Positions 53,836 through 61,213 of a DNA stretch of 64,000 nucleotides are shown in pieces. The position numbers were made by a program, and so were the translations under genes. The stretch covers positions 1 to 64,000 of the forward strand of contig NZ_BAZF01000005.1 in the NCBI RefSeq assembly GCF_000813145.1, in the 5' to 3' direction. The notes below the pieces were generated by a model. The model had not been told where the DNA came from. It was given only the letters and a program-made list of their open reading frames with translations, and made no database searches. Positions within the stretch are counted from its first letter, which is position 1, and the number at the start of each line of letters is the position of its first letter. The stretch is from Geobacter sp. OR-1. GTDB taxonomy: Bacteria > Desulfobacterota > Desulfuromonadia > Geobacterales > DSM-12255.

Positions 53836-53838
53836 GAG

Positions 53839-55530
53839 TTAACAATTCTCCCGATCAACGGGAGTTTCATTGTTGCCGGTCACAGCGCCGATCTTGAAGG
53901 TCGAGACCAATGTCCGCAATTGTTCCGACAATTCGGCCAGCTCGCTGGTCACACCGTTTGTCTGGTAAATGGAGTCAGTGGAGAAACGAACACCCTGTTC
54001 AATGTCCTTGAGCGCCAGAACCACCTGGCTGCTGGCAATCTGCTGCTGCTGGGTGGAAAGCGATATCTGACGGGCGGCGTTGGCGGTTTCTTCCACACCG
54101 TCAACGCTCTCTATCAGCATCACTACCGTATGGGAGGCATACTCCTGGCCTTCCTGAATCAGCTGGGAACTCTTTTCCGAAGACATCACCAGACGATTTA
54201 CGGAATCCAGGATCTCGGTGATCTTCCCCTCGATCTCGGCGGTTGACTCAACCACGCTGTCAGCCAGGCGCCGGATCTCGACCGCGACCACGCCGAAACG
54301 TTTCCCGGCTTCTCCCGCGCTGGCCGCTTCGAGCGCAGCATTGAAGGCAATCAGCTTGGTCTGGTTGGCGATATTGTTGATGATCTCCATAACCTTGTTG
54401 ATCTCTTTCGATTTTCTACCCAATTCGACTATCTCGCTTAGATTTGCCTGAATGTTCTGGCTGATGTCGTTAATCTTGAAGGTCAGGTTCTCGACCTCGG
54501 CAGCGCCATTTTTGCTGTCGGCCAGAGTCTTGTCGGCCCTCTCCACAACACCCTGGCTATGCTGGGCAATCTGACTCGCGGTTGACGAGAACTCTTCCAT
54601 GGTGGACGATATTTCCACCACTGAACTGGACAGTTGAGTGGCAAACCCGGATTGCTGGTCCATGGTTGACGCAATAGCACCGGAATGTGAGTGGATTTTA
54701 TCGGTAATCCCGGACAGTTTGACAATAATATGATGCAGCCTGCCGATATGCTCGTTGAACCAGCGGGCAAGTTCTCCCACTTCGTCGGCAGTGGTCACCG
54801 GTACTGAGGCGGTCAGGTCATTGTCAAAGTTTTTGAGCCGGCCAGTAATGGTTTCAATAGGGCCGGCAATAAACCTGTTAACCAGGAAAAATGCCATAAT
54901 CTGCATGAGAACCAGAACGGTCAACGATATTGCAATGTACTGGACAATACTGTTCGAGACCTCCTGCCTTATGGTGCCGCGTTCCTTGAGTACCGCTTTC
55001 TCGACATCGTCCACATAGATACCGGTGCCAATGATCCAGTCCTTGCCAGGAATGGCCTTGGCAAAAGAGATCTTCGGCTTCATTTCCTCCTGCCCGGGCA
55101 CCTTCCACATGTAGTTAAGAAAGCCCTCCCCCTTTTCCCGGCAGACCCTGGTGATCTCCCGCAGGATATAGACGCCGTTGGGGTCCCGGAGGTCGCTCTG
55201 GTCCTTACCCTCCAGACGGGGATCGGGATGAAGGATCATGACGTTTTTGAAATCGTTGATCCAAAGATAGCCGCTCTGGCCGTAACGCAAGCTCCTGATG
55301 ACTTTTTTGGCGTCTTCGGCAGGCAGCCTTTCCACAACCCGTACCGCCATTTCCACATAGCCCTTGATCTGTTGCTTTCTTTCGGAGAGAAGTGTCGCAC
55401 GATACGCTGCAATCCTTTCCTCTCCACGGGAGGTAATATTCCTGATGGAGATGACCGAAATGACGGCCGCAATCGAAAAAACGCATATAAGCGTTAATCC
55501 CAGGACCTTTTTCCGCAGCGAAATTCTCAT
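53839..55530 (-). CDS. methyl-accepting chemotaxis protein (WspA-like) with single Cache sensor
   Basis: 563 residues. A membrane helix (about 8-30) and a periplasmic sCache domain (RYGQSGYLWINDFKNVMILHP; GKDWIIGTGIYVDDVEKA) precede a second helix (about 192-215) and HAMP. The long cytoplasmic hairpin has the signalling tip KLIAFNAALEAASAGEAGKRF. A methylation-helix region and a short C-terminal tail follow. The sCache type binds small carboxylate ligands or related compounds in other receptors; here the ligand is unknown. It is upstream of CheB, CheR-TPR and CheA-REC with two CheW genes before it, as in a Wsp-like operon. I did not compute the heptad class. Confidence 0.93.
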   Translation of the reverse strand: MRISLRKKVLGLTLICVFSIAAVISVISIRNITSRGEERIAAYRATLLSERKQQIKGYVEMAVRVVERLPAEDAKKVIRSLRYGQSGYLWINDFKNVMILHPDPRLEGKDQSDLRDPNGVYILREITRVCREKGEGFLNYMWKVPGQEEMKPKISFAKAIPGKDWIIGTGIYVDDVEKAVLKERGTIRQEVSNSIVQYIAISLTVLVLMQIMAFFLVNRFIAGPIETITGRLKNFDNDLTASVPVTTADEVGELARWFNEHIGRLHHIIVKLSGITDKIHSHSGAIASTMDQQSGFATQLSSSVVEISSTMEEFSSTASQIAQHSQGVVERADKTLADSKNGAAEVENLTFKINDISQNIQANLSEIVELGRKSKEINKVMEIINNIANQTKLIAFNAALEAASAGEAGKRFGVVAVEIRRLADSVVESTAEIEGKITEILDSVNRLVMSSEKSSQLIQEGQEYASHTVVMLIESVDGVEETANAARQISLSTQQQQIASSQVVLALKDIEQGVRFSTDSIYQTNGVTSELAELSEQLRTLVSTFKIGAVTGNNETPVDRENC

Positions 55531-55593
55531 GTTGCCCCCCTCGTCACTGTTCTGTATTCACTACGCAGATGGAATTGACATGTTCCTCGTTGC

Positions 55594-56010
55594 CTACGAA
55601 TATGCGATGTCAGACCGTCGTTCCCGCAACAAGCGGACAAAATCCACCAGCAGGATCATCCGGCCGTCTTTCACCACGACCCCCCACAGCCCTTTACGCA
55701 GGGTAAAAGGCTCCAACAGTTCCGGAAAGGGCCGAATGTCATCCGTGCAGAATCCCGCGATATCTTCCATCGAGTCGATGATCACCCGGTATGGCCGGGG
55801 ATCGCCGGTCCTTATCGTGACAATCACCGGCGCTTGATACGTAACCGCTTCGTCACCGAAAGCCAGCTCTTCGTGAAACCAGAATAGATCGTCGTCCTTC
55901 TCCCCCTCATAGGGGATCATTTCAACGGCCTGTTCGGGGTCGATCGCGAAATGAACGCCTCCGACCGAAAAGAGGAACAGATTAAGGTTAATACCCCCCT
56001 GGTCAATCAT
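55594..56010 (-). CDS. divergent CheW-like coupling protein
   Basis: A 138-residue CheW-fold protein (NLFLFSVGGVHFAIDPEQAVEMIPY; VRPYRVIIDSMEDIAGF-like RPYRVIIDSMEDIAG; GMILLVDFVRLL-like RMILLVDFVRLL). It is shorter and acidic, with an insert (EGEKDDDLFWFHEE). It is the second CheW of the operon, overlapping the first by 4 bp. Wsp-like systems usually carry two CheW forms (WspB, WspD). Whether it couples receptor and kinase or acts otherwise is not known. Confidence 0.85.
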   Translation of the reverse strand: MIDQGGINLNLFLFSVGGVHFAIDPEQAVEMIPYEGEKDDDLFWFHEELAFGDEAVTYQAPVIVTIRTGDPRPYRVIIDSMEDIAGFCTDDIRPFPELLEPFTLRKGLWGVVVKDGRMILLVDFVRLLRERRSDIAYS

Positions 56011-56525
56011 AGCGAGACGCGGGCCGCCAGTTTATCGATATCCAGCAGCGAGACCATTTTACCGCCATGATCAATCTCACCGATCACCAGATCGCGAGCA
56101 GCGCCGTTGAGTGTTGACAGCGGGGCCTTTACCTCGCTCAGCGGGATATCCACGACGTCCTCAATGGAATCGATCATGACACCGGAGCGAAAATCTCCCC
56201 GGACGGCCATGGCAATCAGGCTTTTGTGTGGGTCGGCCTTCCCCTCCCCCAGGAAATAGTGAATGTCGATGACCGACTCGATATCACCACGCACATTGAT
56301 GAGACCGGGAAGAAACTCGGGAAGACCGGGCACCCAGGCGATTTCGCATGAAGTAAGGATCTCTCTGATATCAGAACCGTAAAATGCGTACCGGTTGCCG
56401 CCCGAAATGAAGACCACGACTTTGACCCGCTGCTCTTCGACATCAATGACTTCTTTTGAATTATGACGCCTTTTTATATCGCACAGGATCTGTTCGCTCT
56501 TGAGCTGTTCATCAGATGCGTCCAT
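56007..56525 (-). CDS. CheW coupling protein, first gene of the Wsp-like operon
   Basis: About 172 residues from the ATG at 56525 (GGGAG about 8 nt upstream); an in-frame start 11 codons upstream is less likely. The CheW domain has VVVFISGGNRYAFYGSDIREI, PGLPEFLPGLINVRGDIESVIDIHYFLG, SGVMIDSIEDVVDIPLSEV and MVSLLDIDKLAARVSL. It couples the chemoreceptor to CheA. It heads the minus-strand operon of CheW-CheW-MCP-CheB-CheR/TPR-CheA/REC-REC-GGDEF-GGDEF. Confidence 0.93.
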   Translation of the reverse strand: MDASDEQLKSEQILCDIKRRHNSKEVIDVEEQRVKVVVFISGGNRYAFYGSDIREILTSCEIAWVPGLPEFLPGLINVRGDIESVIDIHYFLGEGKADPHKSLIAMAVRGDFRSGVMIDSIEDVVDIPLSEVKAPLSTLNGAARDLVIGEIDHGGKMVSLLDIDKLAARVSL

Positions 56526-56971
56526 CGCTGTTTCTCCCTTAACCGATATGCACGCCATTTATTTGCTGCTCTAAGCAATTATCGGTATAAGAGCTTTAAA
56601 CATTAATGAATATTGGGAGAAACTAAATTTTTCCGGGAAAAATGGAACCATCGCGGCGGGGACAAAACCACTTGAATTCATGCCCGGGGAAATCATAGGG
56701 AGAGAATCCGCCTGAAAGCGATTAGCCGCGGCTAACTACGGTCAAATGACCAATAGTGGTGACCCGCGAAAATGTGCCGGGCTTTAAGCAAAATTCTCTG
56801 TTAACCTCAACGCTGTCGCATTCTTGACTAATATAGTGCGGTTGATCGGTGCAGCGTTCAAATTGTCGTTGCAATGGCGGCATGATTCATGCTTTAATGA
56901 GAAACTCAAACGGCTGAATAATAACAAGTAAGGAGTTATGACCCACGGTCAACAGCTCTGAATCAGGTAAA
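56526..56971. other. 446-bp divergent intergenic region between the Wsp-like operon and the cytochrome block
   Basis: No gene of reasonable length. It holds a perfect 14-bp palindrome TTAGCCGCGGCTAA (56722-56735), a nearby dyad GGTCA-AA-TGACC (56740-56751) and a TTGACT -35-like hexamer (56825-56830) without a clear -10. A strong AAGGAG ribosome binding site at 56930-56935 leads into a 7-codon frame MTHGQQL (56938-56961), 10 bp before the next gene. It must contain promoters in both directions. Confidence 0.6.
56722..56751. promoter_or_regulatory. paired palindromes, candidate operator
   Basis: A perfect 14-bp palindrome at 56722-56735 is followed 4 bp later by the dyad GGTCA-AA-TGACC at 56740-56751, about 200 bp upstream of the first CheW start. 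The 17-bp spacing of centres (about 1.6 turns) suggests separate sites. Confidence 0.35.
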
Positions 56972-57292
56972 ATGACAGTTAAACGGCTCCGGACAATCTT
57001 TATCCCCCTGCTGCTGATACTGGTTATCAGCGGCATCAGAATTGCGAATTTCTGGGACATCTCGGATATCCACAATGCCCAGACCCTCCATATCGATCAA
57101 GCCGACCCCTTCGCCGGCGATTTGGACAATACCAAGAAAAAGCAGCTCGTCTTACCGGTTTTAGCCTTTTTCACCAGCGTATTATCACTCCTAAAACCTG
57201 CAAGCTACATTCTCACCCCTGTATTCATCTTCCTTATCACCCCCCTGGCATTCATTGCCCTGGCTCTCCCTTCCCGCGCCTCACCAGCCTGA
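56972..57292 (+). CDS. small membrane protein of unknown function
   Basis: A 106-residue protein: a basic N-terminus, a first helix (about 9-27), a hydrophilic Asp-rich loop (DISDIHNAQTLHIDQADPFAGDLDNTKKK), and a long hydrophobic C-terminal half with probably two helices (about 58-76 and 80-100). I recognise no family. The ribosome binding site is weak (AGG), but a short leader frame with a strong one ends 10 bp upstream, so coupling is possible. It is the first gene of the plus-strand cytochrome region. Confidence 0.55.
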   Translation: MTVKRLRTIFIPLLLILVISGIRIANFWDISDIHNAQTLHIDQADPFAGDLDNTKKKQLVLPVLAFFTSVLSLLKPASYILTPVFIFLITPLAFIALALPSRASPA

Positions 57293-57353
57293 CCCCTTTT
57301 TCCATACCGCTGCAATCCTGACAACCGGCCGGCAACTCCGGTCATCTATCCGT

Positions 57354-57395
57354 GCATGCAAGGCAGGACTTTATCTTTAGTGCTCCATTGCATGC
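57354..57395 (+). repeat. 8-bp stem hairpin in the leader of the small hypothetical gene
   Basis: GCATGCAA (57354-57361) pairs with TTGCATGC (57388-57395) around a 26-nt loop, upstream of the ATG at 57448. It would fold in the RNA leader. I looked for GEMM (cyclic dinucleotide) riboswitch core sequences here and saw none. Confidence 0.35.
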
Positions 57396-57447
57396 GGATC
57401 TTACAGCGCTCCCTGATCAATTTATCAGGAGAAAAGGTGACGTCATC

Positions 57448-57774
57448 ATGGGGACTATTGAACCAATTAATAAGAATTCGCAGAGTAAACGATTTACCGA
57501 GATAACCATCAAAGACCAGGAAACATCAATTATCGAAGACACCTACCTGCTTGCAGCATTGGTAACCTTCGACCCGACCATCAAATACTCTCCTCTCCAG
57601 GATCCGTCCGGCAAGGTTTCTTTTGAGGTTTACGGCAAGATTGCCGACAAGATGGGGCAACTCTATGCCGGGGATTCAGCGTCGCTCAAGACCTATATCA
57701 GCAACCTGAAGAGTCTGAGATCGGCCATCTTCGCCCTGCGCAGCACCCATCAACGCCGCAGAAACAATTTCTAA
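57448..57774 (+). CDS. small hypothetical protein upstream of the cytochrome
   Basis: About 108 residues, MGTIEPINKNSQSKRFTEIT..., hydrophilic with no signal. It has a central YLLAALVTFDPTIKYSPLQDPSGKVSFEVYGKIA segment and a basic C-terminus (RSTHQRRRNNF). The pattern TYLLAAL...FEV is reminiscent of small DUF5659-type proteins of this lineage, but I am not sure. An AAAAGG lies about 11 nt upstream of this ATG; a longer in-frame version from 57352 is less likely. It is 41 bp ahead of the giant cytochrome and may be co-transcribed. Confidence 0.6.
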   Translation: MGTIEPINKNSQSKRFTEITIKDQETSIIEDTYLLAALVTFDPTIKYSPLQDPSGKVSFEVYGKIADKMGQLYAGDSASLKTYISNLKSLRSAIFALRSTHQRRRNNF

Positions 57775-57815
57775 ACAAACTTATGTATTTCAATATTGGC
57801 AAAGGAGTTTGCACC

Positions 57816-60800
57816 ATGGGTAAATTCATAACCGGAAAGGTCGGGAGGAGGGATAACCGGGCAAAGCTGCGCCTGATACCGATCTTTACCCTGCTGACAA
57901 GCATCTTCATGTTTCAGGGCTGGCACAACCCAGCCCGGATTATTGCCGGGCCGCTGATCCACAACAGCGCCAATCTCGGCACCAAGTACGGCACCTGGGG
58001 GACAACATTCGACTGCTCGACCTGTCATGTGCGCGGTAGCTCGAATGTGAAGAGGGTCGCTCAGAACGTTGCTACCCCAACCGGGCCGAGAAATGTGGTA
58101 TTTCTCCGTATGACCGCATCGTCTGCCGCTATCCAGGGTGTTTTCGGCGATGACCAGCGTTCCTATGCCCAGAACGCCTCAACCAATATCTGCGAAGTCT
58201 GTCACCACAACACCGCCTACCACCAGTACAGCTCTACTAAGATCACGGCGCTGAACAAAACGCACGAGAACCGCCATGATTGTGTCAGCTGCCATGATCA
58301 CAGCACCGGGTTCAAGGCCGGTTGCGACGGTTGCCACGGCAATCCGCCGGTAACCGCCAATATCGGCGGCGGCGCGCTGAACGGCCTGGCATCGCCGGCC
58401 ACCGGGGCTACCAGCCCTGCCAGTCCCGGCGCCCATGCTGTACATGTGCAGACCGAAGGGATGAAATGCGCCGCCTGTCACAGCGGTACCACCATGCCGA
58501 CAGTGAGCAACAGCATTCAGATGGGATTTGTGGTCAACAACGCCAACTGGCCCGGTTTTAGCGGCAGCGCCTCGTTCGGTTCTTTCAGCGGTCATGCCCC
58601 GCTCAACGCCCCATACACCGGCTTCGTCGCCAGTGCTGCCGGGACGACCGTCAACACAAGCGCCGCCTACCGGAACTCATGCAATGTTTACTGCCACGCC
58701 AACTGGACCGGCAGCAACGGCACTTTCAACCCATCCTGGACCGGCGGTTCAGCGCAGGCCGCCTGCGGCAGCTGCCATGGAGCTTCCGCCTCCCAGCCAC
58801 CGCTGACCGGGAGCCATTCCAGGCATGCGGCGACAACAGGATATGCCTATTCCTGCACCAAGTGCCACCCGAATGCCTACAAAGGGGCGGCTGTAAACTT
58901 CGGCCATATCGACGGCAACGTCCAGTGGCGGCTCAGTTCCTCAACCAGCGGGCCGATAACCGGCAGTTCCGCCTACCGCAGCGCCAACAACGGCGCTACC
59001 GGCGCCATTGCGCCAAGCGCAAGCTATGGCCAATGCGCCAATATTTACTGCCACAGCAACGGCCAATCCCCGGTTACCTACACCAGCCCGACCTGGGGGA
59101 GCACGCTTCCTGCCGATTGCTCCGGATGTCACGGCACCGCCACCAGCAACACCCTCTCCGGCAAACATAGCAGCCACCTCAACCCGGCCAGCAACGCCAC
59201 GCTCGGCCTCGGCAACGGCTTTAACTGCATCGCCTGCCATGCAAAGACCGTGAGCAGCAACACCGCCATCGGCACCAGGTCAAACCATGTGAACTCCTTT
59301 ATCGACTACTCGGGCGCGAAGGCAGGCGGCAGCGCCCGCTACAGCACGGCGACCAAATCGTGCGCCAACATCTATTGCCATAGTAACGGCAACCCAAGCG
59401 CCATCGTCTTCATCAGCATGACCGGCAGCAAGACCTGGACCGGCGCTGCGAACCTGGGCTGCAACGGGTGCCACGGACGCAGTTCCGCTCTGGGTGCGCC
59501 TGACTACGCCAACGGCGGCGCAGTGCCTGCCACCACGGCCAACAGCCATGCCAAGCATGTGGCAGGTGCTGCCAGCACCACCATCTGCAGCGACTGCCAC
59601 CAGAAGACCGCCAGCATGACCACTGCCGGCCGGTTCAAGGACTATACCGCCGCCAACTATCACCTGAACGGCACGCCCAATGTCTACTTCAACAGCGCCA
59701 ATGCCGGCGCAACCGCTACCTGGAACCAGGGGAGCGGCATCTGTAACAACGTCACCTGCCATGGCGGAACCGGCAGCAGCGCCACCTGGGGCGCCACCCT
59801 CAACTGCCAGGATTGCCACGCTAACGGCGCCTCCGCTTCTACTGCTGACTTCGGCGCAACTTTCTGGAGCAACGGCTCAATCTCCAAATTTCAGATGACC
59901 GGCTACGGTTCCTGGGCCAGCAAGGGCCATGGTCGGCCGCTCGGCAACTACTCCGGCTCTGCCAACCCGGCCGCCAACTTCGCAGTCCAGGCCAGGCAGT
60001 GCGAGTATTGCCACGATTCTACCGTCGGCCACAAACTGTCGTCAAACCCGTTCCGGCTGCTGAGCTACTCCACCGCCAGCTATGGCCGTAACGCTCCCTG
60101 CCTCGTCTGCCATTCGGCCAGCGGCGCCGGTGTGACAGTGAACGGCACCCTCAAGAAGAGGACCACCTCCAAGGCGATCGAAGCCGATCACTACGGCACC
60201 AAACACACCACGGCCCTTAACGGCGGTCAGTTCTGCTGGGATTGCCATGACCCGCACGGCACCAGCAACACCAACCACTACATGGTCCGCTCGAACCTGG
60301 CTCAGGTCTCCAACCCCAGCACCAGCGGCCCGACAACCCTGACCGCAACTGCCACTGTTTTCCGGCTCTCGGCAACACCGACCGGCACCGACTACGCCAA
60401 GAGCGCCACACCGTTCACCGGCGTCTGCAACGTCTGCCATACCACCACCGGCCACTACACCCAGACCGCCGGCGACAGCCACAACTCCACGACCCGCTGC
60501 ACCAGCTGCCACAGCCACGTAGGGAGCAGCCACGGCAGCGATGCCTTCAAGCCGACCGGCGGCCACACCGTCCCGTATTATGGTTCGACTCACAACAGCG
60601 CTGCCGGGGCAAGCCCCTTCTCTTCGTGCACCGGCTGTCACACCAATACCAAGAGCGCTTCCTATCCCTATCCGCAGGCCGTGGGCGTAGCTCCCGACTG
60701 CCAGAATTGTCACACCAAGGCTGCACCGGTGGGCAATACAACCACTGGCTGCTATTCGTGCCATGGCGCCTCCGGAGCGACCGGAACCAACATCGGCCGG

Positions 60801-61088
60801 CCGGCTACTGCCAACACCACGTCGTTCCCGGACCGGCGGGGTCAGCATGCCAGAGGCGAGCATAACGTCGCCTGTACCACCTGCCATGCCTGGGGAACCG
60901 GCAGCACCAAGCACGGCTGGTCAAACCGGAAGAAGAGCTTCAGCGCCTACAGCGCAGTGAAGCAGAAGGTTACCGTCTGGAGTGTGCCGAGCCCGGGATC
61001 AGGGACACGAGCCACCAGTTCCGGCACCTGCAGCGGCACGCCGTCAACCGGCTGCGGCAGTCACGGAACCAGCTGTTACTGGTACTGA
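57816..61088 (+). CDS. exported multiheme c-type cytochrome, about 25 heme-type motifs
   Basis: About 1,090 residues, with AAAGGAG 8 nt before the ATG and an N-terminal signal/anchor (LIPIFTLLTSIFMFQGW). I count 21 CxxCH motifs plus four expanded ones: CNVYCH (CX3CH), CANIYCH twice and CNNVTCH (all CX4CH). The expanded motifs alternate with CxxCH (for example CANIYCH...CSGCH), the CxxxxCH...CxxCH pattern typical of Geobacter proteins. The protein is rich in Ser, Thr, Asn, Gly and Ala. It probably acts outside the inner membrane in long-range electron transfer. Several extra cysteines lie in the C-terminal tail (GTCSGTP, GCGSHGTSCYWY). A strong terminator follows. Confidence 0.95.
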   Translation: MGKFITGKVGRRDNRAKLRLIPIFTLLTSIFMFQGWHNPARIIAGPLIHNSANLGTKYGTWGTTFDCSTCHVRGSSNVKRVAQNVATPTGPRNVVFLRMTASSAAIQGVFGDDQRSYAQNASTNICEVCHHNTAYHQYSSTKITALNKTHENRHDCVSCHDHSTGFKAGCDGCHGNPPVTANIGGGALNGLASPATGATSPASPGAHAVHVQTEGMKCAACHSGTTMPTVSNSIQMGFVVNNANWPGFSGSASFGSFSGHAPLNAPYTGFVASAAGTTVNTSAAYRNSCNVYCHANWTGSNGTFNPSWTGGSAQAACGSCHGASASQPPLTGSHSRHAATTGYAYSCTKCHPNAYKGAAVNFGHIDGNVQWRLSSSTSGPITGSSAYRSANNGATGAIAPSASYGQCANIYCHSNGQSPVTYTSPTWGSTLPADCSGCHGTATSNTLSGKHSSHLNPASNATLGLGNGFNCIACHAKTVSSNTAIGTRSNHVNSFIDYSGAKAGGSARYSTATKSCANIYCHSNGNPSAIVFISMTGSKTWTGAANLGCNGCHGRSSALGAPDYANGGAVPATTANSHAKHVAGAASTTICSDCHQKTASMTTAGRFKDYTAANYHLNGTPNVYFNSANAGATATWNQGSGICNNVTCHGGTGSSATWGATLNCQDCHANGASASTADFGATFWSNGSISKFQMTGYGSWASKGHGRPLGNYSGSANPAANFAVQARQCEYCHDSTVGHKLSSNPFRLLSYSTASYGRNAPCLVCHSASGAGVTVNGTLKKRTTSKAIEADHYGTKHTTALNGGQFCWDCHDPHGTSNTNHYMVRSNLAQVSNPSTSGPTTLTATATVFRLSATPTGTDYAKSATPFTGVCNVCHTTTGHYTQTAGDSHNSTTRCTSCHSHVGSSHGSDAFKPTGGHTVPYYGSTHNSAAGASPFSSCTGCHTNTKSASYPYPQAVGVAPDCQNCHTKAAPVGNTTTGCYSCHGASGATGTNIGRPATANTTSFPDRRGQHARGEHNVACTTCHAWGTGSTKHGWSNRKKSFSAYSAVKQKVTVWSVPSPGSGTRATSSGTCSGTPSTGCGSHGTSCYWY

Positions 61089-61111
61089 TACACCCTTGGA
61101 GCAAACATCGC

Positions 61112-61143
61112 GGAAGAAGGGCCGGATCCCGGCCCTTCTTTCC
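61112..61143 (+). terminator. rho-independent terminator after the cytochrome
   Basis: A perfect stem of about 12 bp, core GAAGGGCCGG at 61116-61125 with CCGGCCCTTC at 61129-61138, has a 3-nt loop and a short T-rich 3' edge. It lies 28 bp after the cytochrome stop and before the GT-C gene. Confidence 0.75.
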
Positions 61144-61213
61144 GGAACAACGGCAGATACATGAATAAAACGAATTACTCCGGCACGAGCAGCAGCGGCC
61201 CGGAGCCTGAAGC

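Noticed and set aside
57293-57447. Possible GEMM-I (c-di-GMP/cGAMP) riboswitch before the cytochrome block
   Set aside because: I looked for the conserved GEMM core segments and did not find them; only a simple hairpin is present.
58021-60890. Apparent periodic DNA repeats in the cytochrome gene
   Set aside because: They reflect repeated heme-binding motifs and Ser/Asn/Gly linkers in a coding frame, not a CRISPR or satellite array.
60042-60914. 290-codon minus-strand frame within the cytochrome
   Set aside because: Antisense to repeated CxxCH coding; Gly/Ala/Arg-rich shadow without a domain.
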